DNA of 64,000 nucleotides from Leuctra nigra (GCA_934045905.1 OW203768.1:25635060-25699059), one strand, 5' to 3'; shown: positions 35,201 to 41,871, counted from the stretch's first letter. The notes: a model not told the origin generated them from the sequence alone. Made by a program: numbers and translations.

Positions 35201-38200
35201 ATCGAACAACAATGAGATTTACAATCAACCTTTTACATTTTGGGAACTGTCATCTGCAATACAAGAGTCGCGAGACAGTGCACCAGGTCCCGACTCAATT
35301 CATAATAAAATGCTGAAAGCTCTAACAGTACCGTCCCTCAACTACATTTTAAAACTTTTTAATAGAATTTTTAGTGAAGATGATTTCCCTTCAGCTTGGC
35401 AAGAAGCCATCACGATTGCCATTCCTAAACCCGGAAAAGATCGCTATAAAGCAGAAAGCTATAGACCAATATCCTTGACAGCGTGTTTATGTAAAATTTT
35501 AGAACGAATTATAAACCGTAGACTAGTGTGGGTCCTTGAAACCAGAGGCCTTATTGCTGCAGAGCAATCTGGTTTCCGCCGACATCGCTCCACAGTAGAC
35601 CACCTAGCATATTTAGAATCACTCGTTCAAGACTCTTTTATTTCTAAACACCATCTTTTAGCTGTCTTTTTCGATTTAGAAAAGGCCTACGACACAACCT
35701 GGAGGCACGGAATTTTAAAAACTTTGCATGAATGGGGTTTTAGAGGGCACATTGCACATTTTATTAATAATTTTATGACAAACCGGAGTTTCCGAGTTCG
35801 TCTCGGAAACACCTTGTCGGCACACCGTGTACAGGAGAACGGAGTCCCTCAGGGCTCCGTTCTTAGTTGTACCTTATTTTTAATTGCCATTAACGGCGTA
35901 GCATCTTGTATTAAAAGGCCTGTTCACTTCTCTCTTTTTGTCGACGACCTGGCGATATTTTATAAGTCAGCCGGAATATGTACAGCCGAACGCCAGCTGC
36001 AGTTAACGATTGGTCGTCTTGAGAAGTGGGCGGAGGAAACAGGGTTTAAATTTTCAACAAGCAAAACTATGTGTATTGACTTCCACCGACTTCGAGGTAT
36101 CCACCCACAACCTATTTTAAGACTACTCGGACGAAATATCACAGTTACGGAGACTGTAAAATTTTTAGGAATGTTGTTCGACACTAAACTAAACTGGAAA
36201 TCACACCTTCATGAATTAAAAGTTAAATGTTGTAAATCATTAAATATTTTAAAAATACTTACTGGCACTTCCTGGGGAGCTGACCGAGTGACGATGCTCC
36301 GCCTGTACCGTGCCCTGGTGAGGTCTAGGCTGGACTACGGTTGTATGGTCTATTCCTCAGCCAGGGCCTCTTACATCAAAACATTAGACACGGTACACAA
36401 TACAGCATTAAGACTGGCAACAGGGGCGTTTCGAACGAGCCCTGTTGTCAGTTTGTACTGTGATTCCGGAGAACCACCCCTTGAAGTGAGAAGAGAGTAT
36501 CTACTCTGTAGCTACGTCTCTTCCCTTCAAGGCATACCCTATCATCCGACGTACACGAAGGTATTCCGTCCCAATTACAAGAGAATATACGATACTAGGA
36601 TAAAAGCCACAAGACCGCTTGGAATACGTCTTTCGGAACTCCTGGAGAACCGCAATATTGAGTTGCCAGAGGTACAGAGGATATGTTTTATAAAAATCCC
36701 TCCCTGGACTGTCTCCCGACCAATATGCAACACTTCTTTAAGTATTTATCCGAAGGCTCAAACTACAAATGTAATTTACCAGAAACTATTTTATAAAATG
36801 TGTGAAGGTTTTAAAGATTTTATTATAATATACACAGATGGATCAAAATTAAATGGAGCTGTGGGCTGTGGCTATTCGGTATCAAGAACAAATATGGGAT
36901 ACAAACTTAACCCTGATTGCAGTGTCTACACAGCTGAGCTGTATGCTATCCGACAAGCCTTAAATTATATTAAAACATCTGATAGTAAACAATTCCTTAT
37001 TTGTTCCGACTCCTTGAGCTCTATCCAATCACTTGACAAATTTTCGCCTAAACAACCTCTTATACAAGACATTCAAACAATTTTACATGATCTGAACAGC
37101 CAAGGATATGTGATCACCTTTTGCTGGATCCCTGGCCATGCGGGGATAGCTGGTAACGAGAAAGCCGACCAGACAGCGAAAAACGCCACGCTCAAACCTG
37201 ACCTAGACTATCGATGCGTTCCATCAAATGATCTAAAAAACAAATTTAAAGAACAAATGAAGAATAATTGGCAGGAAAAATGGAACAATATATTAAATAA
37301 TAAACTTAAATCTATTAAAACATCGATTGAGCCATGGAAATCATCATCTAGGGAGAATAGAAGAGAAGAAATAGTACTTACCCGCATGCGCATAGGCCAC
37401 AGTATACTCACCCATAGCTTTCTGCTACGTCGTGAAGACCCGCCTGAGTGCGATGAATGTCTGGAGCCGCTAACTGTCCGTCACCTGTTGCTGGACTGTG
37501 ACGGGTTCCGGGATCTGCGGCGTCGGCTGCAGATGCCGCGGGACCTGGAACAGATCCTGGGGGACGAGACGAAGGCAGTCGACCGCCTGGTTAGTTTTCT
37601 TAAGGAAGCCGGAATATTTTATCTACTCTAGGACTTACCTGTGATAATCATCTGTGATTTAGACATAAGTATATTTTATTGTTTTACACTATTTATTTAC
37701 ATATTATTTTAACACGACTCAGATGCAAGTATTTATAAAGAATGCATTTGGGTCAAATGCACACTTTTGTGTGATATGTATTTTAACTTATCATCTAGTC
37801 ATTATACGTTTTTATTTATATTACATCCTTCTTTTAGCACGACTCAGATGCAAGTATTTATAAAGAATGCATCTGGGTCAATTACACACTTTTGTGTGAT
37901 GTGTATTTTAACTTCCCATCTAGTCATTATACGTTTTTATTTATCCACACTTTTGTGTGACGTTTGTTTTATTGGCTGGCGGTCTGGTCATTGTACATAT
38001 TATTTTATATACATATATTATAACTACATGTTGAATTTTTTGATATAATATAATGAATTCGGCGCAACATAACCTCGTCGTTGACGCGCCGTTAAACCAT
38101 AATAATCTAATCTAATCTATCCTTTGTCATAGGAAGAGCCTTTTCAAAATTACATGCATTTTTGTGCACCGTCGATTGAAAATGTTGAGTTAATATTCTC

Positions 38201-38368
38201 GTTCTCATGCCTGAAGACAGTAATATGCTACTTATAATTACCCAACAAACGCATCAACTTCTCGTTAACTCCGAGAAACATTCGTCTTGTCTCTTCCGGA
38301 CTGCGCTGTGACGTCGATGTGACTTCATCACCTGCTTCTTCGGCATCAGGCAGCGCCTGGCTTATCAT
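17175..38368 (-). CDS. Odorant receptor (7tm_6 family), complete, 8 exons
   Basis: Eight exons on the - strand: 38242-38368, 30208-30634, 29069-29227, 22783-23160, 22598-22697, 17904-18008, 17322-17378 and 17175-17255. All have AG acceptors and GT donors, all phases agree, and they sum to 1434 nt (477 aa), normal for insect odorant receptors. Family features are the N-terminal RLLGVCPDRDPP, the RRREIRDLVDVL loop, the SPYDVYSSPWFEM and AADCTFILIIVH region of TM3-4, the CVIHHQTLIR block, and the WLADKVTAE segment near TM6-7. Such receptors are inverted seven-helix membrane proteins that form ligand-gated cation channels with Orco. Odd points are a long acidic insert in exon 4, a short C-terminus, and a six-copy array at the exon 2 acceptor. 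Introns hold a LINE, a gypsy element and a Helitron-like element. The two last small exons are the least certain. Confidence 0.75.
17322..17378 (-). CDS. Odorant receptor exon 7
   Basis: A 57-nt exon coding QALYIRAAGIPLSRKAAKT, flanked by GTCACAG and GTGAGTG, phase 0 on both sides. It fits between VTAE of exon 6 and VCRAAYY of exon 8, where the family has an ES-x-x-LY-x-AAY segment. If it is skipped, the frame is still kept. Confidence 0.45.
17563..17762. mobile_element. MITE, 200 bp, in odorant receptor intron 6
   Basis: Terminal inverted repeats CAACTGGTGGCGTTACGGTA (17563) and its complement ending at 17762, differing by about two bases. In the middle a second perfect-looking inverted repeat (TCCATCTTCAGGTGA / TCACCTGAAGATGG) sits around 17620-17660. 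No coding capacity. Confidence 0.75.
17904..18008 (-). CDS. Odorant receptor exon 6
   Basis: 35 codons from SANINQAFVFALGAFLGG to VVFSWLADKVTAE, a membrane helix followed by the conserved C-W-x-G/A-x-x-V-x-x-E type motif of insect odorant receptors. Acceptor TTTGTTTCAG at 18009-18018, donor GAG/GTAGGT. Phase 0 at both ends. Confidence 0.75.
18146..18359. mobile_element. Palindromic MITE (GTACCGG family), copy 1
   Basis: GTACCGGTTTTCAGAACTGT at 18146 pairs with the end ACAGTTCTAAAGACCGGTAC at 18359. The arms continue inward (TTTGGAATGGG with CCCATTCCAAA) almost to the middle. A second copy is at 57678-57910. Confidence 0.75.
18370..19221. other. Intronic DNA of the odorant receptor gene
   Basis: No coding signal. 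The last 40 bp (CTGCTAGGCCGAGAAATACT and on) are repeated at 22417-22458 on the other side of the adjoining Helitron-like element, forming a tandemly repeated target region. Confidence 0.5.
19222..22381 (-). mobile_element. Helitron-like family A, copy 3, with CRE array and empty site
   Basis: Ends are as in copy 1: CTAG/hairpin at 19223 and TCCCAGAAAAAAACACTCCG at 22381. It is the longest copy of the modular region: between 19690 and 21120 there are about a dozen units containing (A)CCGGAAGTGACGTCAT or one-base variants, spaced about 115-150 bp apart in the second half. A (TTC)n run at 19515-19550 replaces the GAT run of copy 1. The inverted arms (21310-21500 and 22190-22370) enclose 700 bp of AT-rich loop. 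Inserted in intron 5 of the odorant receptor. Confidence 0.65.
19690..21120. repeat. Array of ETS-CRE composite motifs
   Basis: Repeated units of the form ACCGGAAGTGACGTCATAT followed by a CGAAAACGGCTGTACCGATT-like stretch. ACCGGAAGT is the consensus of ETS factors and TGACGTCA is the palindromic CRE of CREB/ATF factors, so the motif reads as a fused binding site. From 20380 to 21000 the units become a regular degenerate tandem repeat of about 120 bp. Whether any protein binds is unknown. Confidence 0.7.
22382..22476. repeat. Tandem target-site region next to Helitron-like copy 3
   Basis: TACGTCTTTCTCGGCCTA occurs just right of the element and again at 22459. The stretch CACCTTGCAAT occurs just left of the element and again at 22448, where it runs uninterrupted into TACGTCTTT. 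The second unit therefore preserves the uninterrupted target sequence. Confidence 0.75.
22598..22697 (-). CDS. Odorant receptor exon 5
   Basis: Encodes QTGEVNLIFKHLLTNQALFN and then VFLGVCWLYIASL, a membrane helix. Acceptor TTTTTCAG at 22698; donor CTG/GTACGC. The frame stays open past the donor for another 25 hydrophobic codons, so a later donor is possible, but this one joins exon 6 in phase. Confidence 0.6.
22783..23160 (-). CDS. Odorant receptor exon 4
   Basis: Starts YKLEHIHDIVLSKMKKI and ends FNKKMEECLHCCVIHHQTLI plus R, the cytoplasmic loop that in this family carries the R/C-H-H-x-x-L-I/L-R motif before TM5. Between them is a roughly 75-residue hydrophilic insert rich in D, E, S and N (for example TRDEEEEDSKAVSS). 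Acceptor TTTTCAG at 23161, donor CAG/GTGAAA at 22782. Confidence 0.75.
23294..23543 (-). repeat. 3' LTR of the gypsy element
   Basis: 250 bp, TGTT...AACA ends. I see no difference from the copy at 28172-28421. On the - strand it holds a TATATATA stretch that may serve as the promoter TATA box. Confidence 0.9.
23544..23557 (-). promoter_or_regulatory. Polypurine tract of the gypsy element
   Basis: On the - strand GTTGGGGGCGAGT lies directly before the 3' LTR, the expected position of the plus-strand primer. Confidence 0.6.
23600..27205 (-). pseudogene. pol: Gypsy pol polyprotein with two nonsense codons
   Basis: One reading frame from 27205 to 23600, broken only by TAG codons at 25937-25939 and 25049-25051. 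In order: aspartic protease (GTLDPGAEVTCIS), reverse transcriptase (LCVDYRRVNSKT, AFGLKNAPAHFQRVMD, catalytic YIDDII), RNase H (LQTDASDIGLGAVLYQ, LRTDCGAIQWL), integrase zinc region (TCEDCQEKK) and core (ISIDLMGPYP, VTDNHSKWVEAF). The first stop falls right after RFLGLIQ in the RT connection, the second after EEAGHPG at the start of integrase. Pol lies -1 relative to gag and overlaps it, so it is probably made by frameshifting. The copy cannot make full pol without readthrough. Confidence 0.85.
23677..24040 (-). repeat. Coding tandem repeat in the integrase C-terminus
   Basis: Six copies of a 60-63 bp unit encode variations of ENDDSSLASSRHYQPQDGEE, followed by a basic tail (RRSNRRRRTVTDYL). 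The tail makes the integrase C-terminus strongly acidic, then basic. Both other strands and frames stay open here because the unit length is a multiple of three. Confidence 0.9.
27265..28140 (-). CDS. gag: Gypsy gag
   Basis: About 291 aa from the ATG at 28140 (MADLEILKAIKKMSVQFEE). Residues near 70-200 have the retrotransposon gag core (LPEYRGADHESPIKFMAKCE, FYGEKHKAGQPVENFLRR). Near the end is one CCHC zinc knuckle, CYQCGQPGHLSREC, then a glycine/arginine-rich tail. It encodes the structural protein that packages the RNA. Intact in this copy. Confidence 0.85.
   Translation of the reverse strand: MADLEILKAIKKMSVQFEEVVERITKLEDQHQAKSNVNHPSQPKTNLIEFDIFEASQSATRIKFDYRSDNTWELRLPEYRGADHESPIKFMAKCEVTFVKYQVPEECWPSFAKCKFLYEAKSWLRAVNEEQLCWEEFKLRFLNKFDDPSLLAEIRAKFYGEKHKAGQPVENFLRRKAMTFSRISPREELQAAIPTLIELLDRKYRPLLRAPPPRSVEELVIRANQLERDLKMDGVNGPRPTTGGIVCYQCGQPGHLSRECSGNLQEERNSHQQASGNGGGSGRGRERPLQK
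28152..28169 (-). promoter_or_regulatory. tRNA primer binding site of the gypsy element
   Basis: TGGCGACCGTGACAGG begins two bases inside the 5' LTR on the - strand. TGG is the complement of a tRNA CCA end; a tRNA-Arg primer, as used by 412/mdg1-type elements, is likely. Confidence 0.6.
28172..28421 (-). repeat. 5' LTR of the gypsy element
   Basis: 250 bp with TGTT...AACA termini, same length and by eye same sequence as the 3' LTR. It would drive transcription leftward. Confidence 0.9.
28426..29068. other. Odorant receptor intron 3, non-repeat part
   Basis: No coding or repeat signal found. The DNA around 28590-28760 is somewhat less AT-rich but has no ORF. Confidence 0.4.
29069..29227 (-). 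CDS. Odorant receptor exon 3
   Basis: Encodes NWSPYDVYSSPWFEM followed by a membrane helix and AADCTFILIIVHIVHQFKML. The P-Y-D ... SPWxE ... D-xx-F ... H-xx-QF-xx-L spacing is the clearest family signature in the gene. Acceptor TGTGCTTCAG at 29228, donor CAA/GTAATA at 29068, phases 2 and 2. Confidence 0.85.
29991..30072. repeat. Hairpin repeat in odorant receptor intron 2
   Basis: CAGCTCGGACACGCCGAAGC at 29991 pairs with a nearly perfect complement ending at 30072, leaving a 17-nt loop. The arms include GCGCCGACCTTGAAA. Probably a small MITE; no flanking duplication identified. Confidence 0.7.
30208..30634 (-). CDS. Odorant receptor exon 2
   Basis: Begins GT GTC TGT CCG; with the G of exon 1 this gives GVCPDRDPPWTAMDHILHTL, the N-terminal cytoplasmic motif of the family. 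It continues with TM1-2 and RRREIRDLVDVLVEMHERDD, then a helix (TFALILLVIPLFWILYISL) and donor TAT/GTAAGT at 30207. The acceptor chosen (CTCTCAACAG at 30635) is that of the last of six tandem copies: only this one keeps the frame to the downstream exons. Confidence 0.8.
30588..31110 (-). repeat. Tandem array, 6 x 94 bp, at the exon 2 acceptor
   Basis: Exon starts (GTGTCTGTCC after CAG) recur at 30634, 30728, 30822, 30916, 31010 and 31104, exactly 94 bp apart. Each unit is about 26 bp of intron end plus the first 68 bp of exon 2. Only the uppermost copy is preceded by a strong pyrimidine tract (TTTCTCTCTCTCCAG). Splicing to that one adds 470 nt and shifts the frame, since 94 is not a multiple of three. 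Confidence 0.9.
31219..31425. mobile_element. MITE-like repeat, copy 1 of the GGGTACAGG family
   Basis: From AGGGTACAGGGGAAGAACGC the segment is alignable to 59128-59371 over most of its length (shared blocks TTTTATGTTTAAACTTGTA, CCGAGGGAATATT, AAAGCTCATGAAAG). The second terminus is not clear here. Confidence 0.55.
31502..31739 (-). mobile_element. 3' end of a non-LTR element (fragment)
   Basis: On the - strand the segment ends in CAAATAAAGATAAATTGAAA and (TTGAAA)n repeats, the look of a truncated LINE/SINE 3' end. The intact LINE inserted immediately beside it. No coding part remains. Confidence 0.4.
31750..31830 (+). ncRNA. Candidate HDV-like self-cleaving ribozyme at the LINE 5' end
   Basis: The first 81 bases follow the HDV order of helices: P1 5' strand at 31750-31756 (C-rich), P2 GGACTG (31759-31764), P3 CCACC (31765-31769), 7-nt loop TTGACGC, P3 GGTGG (31777-31781), P1 3' strand TGGGGCT (31782-31788), P4 hairpin of 10 bp with loop CACG (31792-31815), joining segment AACTAAGAG with a candidate catalytic C at 31818, and P2 CAGTCC (31825-31830). 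CTAAG matches the HDV antigenomic joining segment. P1 is the weak point: four C-G pairs and a wobble, with mismatches at the first two bases. HDV-like ribozymes are known at the 5' ends of several non-LTR families, where they define the element 5' end. Confidence 0.65.
32508..33893 (+). CDS. LINE ORF1 (gag-like, zinc knuckles)
   Basis: The frame opens at or before 32508 (GTG); the first ATG is at 32538, giving 451 aa. A central RNA-binding region is followed by knuckles CLNCQHLGHTHHRC, CDRCGSSTEHGKPC and CVNCKGDHPSWSREC, the usual trio of Jockey/I ORF1 proteins, which coat the RNA. Then comes a coiled-coil stretch rich in K and E (EEQSKQINELRKENETLKLE) and a hydrophilic tail. It is intact and ends 51 bp before ORF2. 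Confidence 0.9.
   Translation: MVGGAPEDEFMIDLIMTTTANSPPPPIFNKDKKNTNEENTNKNTTLPNLFDNIIDPKTIYKMTANTKFFIVTRSEQEATFNGVSPFKLHSFIQKDIGNVQVKRLRDGSLLIETENKEQSSTLMALKLLGTFPITVAPHSTLNTSKGIIYSRDLLNFSEEELLKEFESQNVIFVKRIMSRVNKVLIPTPMISLTFSSTTLPEYIFAGFVRIPVRLHIPNPFRCLNCQHLGHTHHRCEKAYACDRCGSSTEHGKPCDGEPFCVNCKGDHPSWSRECPTWKKEKKIIEIQTKEKITPQDARRKFFQLYPNFSKPQISYAQTVATPPVNVHKVPEKSEMENVLKMMERLLAGQEEMKAKIEEQSKQINELRKENETLKLENIKMKSKLETIKPPPQKVAPVKPAAPLKTSPTVKLNRSSSNLSTEDLRAAKVKKTVGVSGDNDPMDTTETNPASTVIGNTNLGVG
33945..37631 (+). CDS. LINE ORF2: endonuclease, reverse transcriptase, RNase H
   Basis: 1228 aa without interruption. Residues 1-210 are an APE-type endonuclease (IQWNCNSFN, GDFNSHNILWGSD, catalytic SDHLPI). 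Reverse transcriptase spans roughly 430-720 (PGPDSIHNKML, FFDLEKAYD, NGVPQGSVLS, catalytic FVDDLAIF). RNase H lies near 960-1090 (YTDGSKLNGAVGCG, YTAELYAIRQAL, CSDSLSSIQSL, WIPGHAGIAGNEKADQ). A C-terminal CCHC-like motif (CDECLEPLTVRHLLLDC) ends the protein. FVDD instead of the common FADD/YADD is a tolerated variant. It supplies all enzymes for target-primed reverse transcription. Confidence 0.93.
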   Translation: MDFIQWNCNSFNVHKEEVKILCADFNPIGFLLQETHFKPSSTPILRGYSFYRKDKILCDRASGGVAIVINDNYYADPIHLQTPLQAVAVRMHLPNPVSICSLYLPPTERLNLQDLNNLIAQLPPPLLLTGDFNSHNILWGSDHTDPRGTLVEDFLTFNNLVLLNTGTATHFSSAYGTFSMLDLALCTPSIALQMDWKVHDDLCGSDHLPIVIKLMAHNQSHIRHKKWKLQLGDWVKFKELAVFDDNINFPDVKEQTKYVTDTIIHAAEETIPQTTGKPGRVPVPWWNGDCAQAILKRKRALKIFNKYPTQTNVQSFRQLRAKARFVIKQARKSSWQNYVSSINQHTPSSQVWDKLKKISGKYTTTPIAGLKVSNSVITSHDLIAETLADQFYNISSSANYTPAFVSIKNREERNAINFISNNNEIYNQPFTFWELSSAIQESRDSAPGPDSIHNKMLKALTVPSLNYILKLFNRIFSEDDFPSAWQEAITIAIPKPGKDRYKAESYRPISLTACLCKILERIINRRLVWVLETRGLIAAEQSGFRRHRSTVDHLAYLESLVQDSFISKHHLLAVFFDLEKAYDTTWRHGILKTLHEWGFRGHIAHFINNFMTNRSFRVRLGNTLSAHRVQENGVPQGSVLSCTLFLIAINGVASCIKRPVHFSLFVDDLAIFYKSAGICTAERQLQLTIGRLEKWAEETGFKFSTSKTMCIDFHRLRGIHPQPILRLLGRNITVTETVKFLGMLFDTKLNWKSHLHELKVKCCKSLNILKILTGTSWGADRVTMLRLYRALVRSRLDYGCMVYSSARASYIKTLDTVHNTALRLATGAFRTSPVVSLYCDSGEPPLEVRREYLLCSYVSSLQGIPYHPTYTKVFRPNYKRIYDTRIKATRPLGIRLSELLENRNIELPEVQRICFIKIPPWTVSRPICNTSLSIYPKAQTTNVIYQKLFYKMCEGFKDFIIIYTDGSKLNGAVGCGYSVSRTNMGYKLNPDCSVYTAELYAIRQALNYIKTSDSKQFLICSDSLSSIQSLDKFSPKQPLIQDIQTILHDLNSQGYVITFCWIPGHAGIAGNEKADQTAKNATLKPDLDYRCVPSNDLKNKFKEQMKNNWQEKWNNILNNKLKSIKTSIEPWKSSSRENRREEIVLTRMRIGHSILTHSFLLRREDPPECDECLEPLTVRHLLLDCDGFRDLRRRLQMPRDLEQILGDETKAVDRLVSFLKEAGIFYLL
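37711..37945 (+). repeat. Direct repeat in the LINE 3' untranslated region
   Basis: A block starting ACGACTCAGATGCAAGTATT occurs at 37713 and again about 125 bp later, including CACACTTTTGTGTGA and CATCTAGTCATTATACGTTT in both. A third partial copy follows at about 37948. Confidence 0.8.
38242..38368 (-). CDS. Odorant receptor exon 1
   Basis: MISQALPDAEEAGDEVTSTS to NEKLMRLLG; LMRLLG joins GVCPDRD of exon 2 to give the family's N-terminal LLGV-x-P motif. Donor TTGG/GTAATT at 38241. The ATG directly follows TTCCTTGCAG, so either it is the start codon right after a 5' untranslated intron, or the exon continues upstream in the open frame (to WEMMNSLQ). I prefer the ATG at 38368 because ORs start close to this motif. 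Confidence 0.6.
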
Positions 38369-38664
38369 CTGCAAGGAATTCATCATTTCCCACACTTTCA
38401 ATGTTATACGTTCAAATAGACACAATTCAGATTCGCTAGAATTTATTCATGTATGTATTTCTTCACGAATAAAATGTTTGGTGAACATCAATGCCTAAGT
38501 GTCACAAACCTTGTACAAACCTAGTTTAAACAGAATCACTTTAATAAGCATTACTCTTATGGCTGTCACTCTTGCCCTAATTTCAATTTGTTTATCAGAT
38601 AAGAGGGTACCACAGTAAAATGGAGAAAATAATACGAATATTATTGTACCAAAAAGTCAATTTC
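38369..38664. promoter_or_regulatory. Presumed upstream region of the odorant receptor gene
   Basis: AT-rich with no clear TATA/Inr pair. The family B Helitron starts within about 300 bp of exon 1, so part of the promoter or a 5' untranslated exon may lie in or beyond it. Confidence 0.3.
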
Positions 38665-40178
38665 GCAAAATTTATTGAGCGAGCGTAGCGAGCGTCACCA
38701 CGGTACTCTTATGGCACTTTCTCTGTGTGTTTTTTTTTTTTTTTTTTTTTTTTGCCTGCACTGCCCAGGTCAAACCGCACAACCAATCGATCTGAAATTT
38801 TGTACACATACTAACGTATTCTATGCGATCCCTGGGATCTTTTCTGAACGATATCCTGTGATTGGTTCAAATTTTATAAAAATTATCTTTCGATTGGTTG
38901 GTTCGATCAATTTGAAATTTAGCAAAGTCATTGCAACCAACATTGTACCCAATCAAAAAAAATTTCAGCCAAATCCTCCAATTGGTTCAAATTTGAAACC
39001 ATTTTTCCTGTGATTTTTGAAATTTAAACTGGAACCGATTGACCGACCAACTAAAAACTTCGCATGGTCATTGGTACCAACATTTAAGGTATTTTTGCCA
39101 ATTTTCACTCTAATATGTCGTTATTTTCAAAAGTTTTTGTCATTTTAGGGACTTTTTGCGTGTTGGCTGTCAAATTCACGGCGACTTCGAATCTACAAGG
39201 CAAGGTTGTTAGAGCAGAAAGTTTTAAACGATATGAAACTAATATTGACCGTTCAACAGATTGATCTGATATTGTGTACACACTAATATCATATCATATG
39301 AGTGGTCCCAGGTATATTTTTTGAACGAGATCCTGTGATTTTCGAAAATTAACAAGGAACCGTTCAATCATAAAGGTTTAATCGATCAACTTAAAACTTA
39401 GCAAGGATTGGCAACTTAAAACTTAGCAAGGATTGGCACCAATATTTTTCATTTGTATACTTAATTTAAAACGGCCTATAGCCACACCACCATTTGACCT
39501 ATCAAATGGTCTTCGATTAATCTGATCAATCAAACTCATATTTTGCATAGTCGTTCAGACCAACATTGTCTCTTATTTTACAAATTTTCAGCCCTACCAG
39601 TCAAGAACATAGATGCACTTATTGACAGTTTTAATAACTGTCAGAAATGACATTTCAAAACAGAAATTCCACTGCATTCTGGGTTGCTCTATGTAGCAAA
39701 GCAAAGTTTATAGATGGCTATTCTCAATATCAAGTAAGACAGATTCTTTTCTTAGTTGATCATATTGCAATACATAATGTAGTCAAAATGTAATGTATGT
39801 ATTTCATATACATAGGTATAGGTATACCTTATCTAAAATAATTTATTTTACGATATGGATTGTGTTTCACAGTTATGAAAACGACGTTTTGACTAGATAA
39901 CATCATATTTTACACATTTCCAGCCCAATCGGTCAAGAATTTACAGACTTATTGCTGTTTTAAGTGTTTGAATATCTGTCCAAAGAGATTGATGGAAAAA
40001 TATCAGTACAATAATATGTTATTTAATTGATCCAGAGTGTTTATGAAAAGTTGCAGAGAAAATTGGTAATAAATAATGTATAGTTAGTTATCTTTGATTG
40101 AATGGATCGTGCTATGATTGGCGATGTCGTGCGTGTCAGTGCTCGCTCATCAACGCGTTACACCGAGCGTTTTCCTAG
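38665..40178 (+). mobile_element. Helitron family B, second copy
   Basis: Starts around TTGAGCGAGCGTAGCGAGCG and ends GCTCGCTCATCAACGCGTTACACCGAGCG-TTTTC-CTAG at 40178, with T next. The GAGCGAGCG block, the CTTATGGCACTTTCTCTGTG stretch and the following T-run match the copy at 4840. The interior contains several degenerate units with GATCTGAAATTTTG. No long ORF. Confidence 0.55.
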
Positions 40179-40228
40179 TGTAAGATACACGTATCCATTG
40201 ATATCGAGTTAGTAGAACCAATGTAAAC

Positions 40229-40508
40229 ATTATCTTGGTGGCTCTGGATTCCCCCAGGTTTAGGGGTACCCACCTGGGTACTTAGAGGGTGATTCCTGTA
40301 CGCATTTTCACTCTCTTATCTTAAAATTTAAGACAGTAGCAACCGTTGTTATGGACGTTAACAGTGGAGTAAACAAAATTTACGATAAGATAGCTAACTA
40401 AGAGACTAAAAACGTACAGGAATGACACCCCTGGATATCTGGGGACTTGGGTACCTGGAAATCAAACGGCACATCATTTTTGTTAGAAAGCAGAGCCACC
40501 AAGATAAT
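40229..40508. mobile_element. Palindromic MITE, 280 bp
   Basis: ATTATCTTGGTGGCTCTG at 40229 pairs with CAGAGCCACCAAGATAAT ending at 40508. The arms continue inward (GATTCCTGTACG with CGTACAGGAATGAC). Confidence 0.8.
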
Positions 40509-40560
40509 TTTTAAATAGGTCTATTGTTTTTTGGAAAGCACCGCCATGGTTGTTCTAATA

Positions 40561-40995
40561 GCGTTTTCCTCTGGCATGCACTGAATGAGAGCAAATAATT
40601 GCTCTGTGACGTCATGCTCTGCACTAGTGCGGCAAAAAAGCCACCCCAGTGGAAAACAAGGATATTTCCAGGGCTAACATAACCTAAAAATAGCAATGCA
40701 TTTCATAGAATTCGTTTTAGATCATCCATTGTTGATCAATTAAACTATCACTGTTATTTGAAGATTCAAATAGGTTATAAACAGCAACTTATTTTCAAGC
40801 GTCCATCTTGGAATATTCGAGAGCACTCGATTGCCCTGAGAATTTTCTCAGAGCAAGAAATGTGCCCTCAGAGCGTGCAACTTTGCCAGTGAAAAACGAA
40901 AAAACCACTCCAGTGCACACTGGATTTCCCAGTGGAAAACGACACCCGCTCTCAGTGCAACCCAGTGCAGTACCAGTGCAGTCAGTGGAAAACGC
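40561..40995. mobile_element. TA-flanked MITE, 435 bp
   Basis: GCGTTTTCC at 40561 and GGAAAACGC ending at 40995, each next to TA, with imperfect inner matches (GCATGCACTG / CAGTGCAGTC). TA duplication suggests a Tc1/mariner-type parent. The right half repeats CAGTG many times. Confidence 0.6.
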
Positions 40996-41487
40996 TATAA
41001 GTTCTTTGTCACTGTGAGACAACACGGCGTCACAAATTTACAAGTTTTGCAAATTATTTGGGTTTCTCGAATCAGCAACTCACGCACAGCATGTTACCTA
41101 CATTCACGAACATGGCTGGCTTTGCGTCACAGATATATTTAATCGCATTAGAATATAATTCAAATCAACAGGGCGATATAAGGCTATACTGCCGTGTTGC
41201 TCGATCATGAAAATACGGGTTGAGGTGGCATCACATTTTGTTGCAATCCGTGGCTGGAAGCCGCGTATGGATCACGTGATCGTTCTGTACATGTGCAGAG
41301 ACATATGAGTCATTGTACATGCGCATATTGATCATTTGGTCCATACGAGGTTTGCCACTCAGTGAGATGCCCACTTTCGTCGATGGTCGATACTTTGCTT
41401 TATGTATGCGTAACACTGCTGTAAAGTATTCAAAACATTAAATCATTGGATACAATTACTGCATTTCACAATGACACTGGATATACA

Positions 41488-41871
41488 TGGGGACCGCTAT
41501 GGAAACTGACTGATTGTGTCCAATTTTCCCAAAATACCTCAGTCTCCCCAACGCTCATTATTTACTCCATCTGTTATGAAACTTTGAGAGGTATAGTTTT
41601 GATACCCATTTCTCGTAATACTATTGAGAACATTTAAAAAATATTTAAAGATAAAAAAAGTTTTATTTTTCACATATTTCAAAAAAATATATGAAAGAAA
41701 ACTTTTTTTGATTTAAGTATTTCTTAAATTTTCTCAATAGTATTACGAAAAAATGGGTATCAAAACTACCTCCCAAAGTTTCATAACAGTGGAGTAAATA
41801 ATGAGCCTTGGGGAGACTGAGGTATTTTGGGAAAATTTGACACAATCAGTCAGTTTTCATAGCGGTCCCCA
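41488..41871. mobile_element. Palindromic MITE, 384 bp
   Basis: TGGGGACCGCTATGGAAACT at 41488 pairs with its complement ending at 41871. The two arms of about 175 bp mirror each other nearly to the centre (CAATAGTATTACG-type blocks). Confidence 0.85.

Larger units (their letters stand above)
31740..38130 (+). mobile_element. Full-length LINE (I/Jockey group) with 10-bp target duplication
   Basis: The element is 31750-38120 (6371 bp), flanked by CCTTTGTCAT on both sides (31740-31749 and 38121-38130). It has a 5' untranslated region of about 0.8 kb that begins with a ribozyme-like fold, two intact ORFs, and a 3' region ending in repeats of TAATC. An RNase H domain and CCHC knuckles place it near the I/Nimb group of the Jockey/I lineage; the exact clade needs a tree. 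It lies in intron 1 of the odorant receptor in antisense orientation. Intact ORFs and a perfect duplication mean recent insertion and possible activity. Confidence 0.9.
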
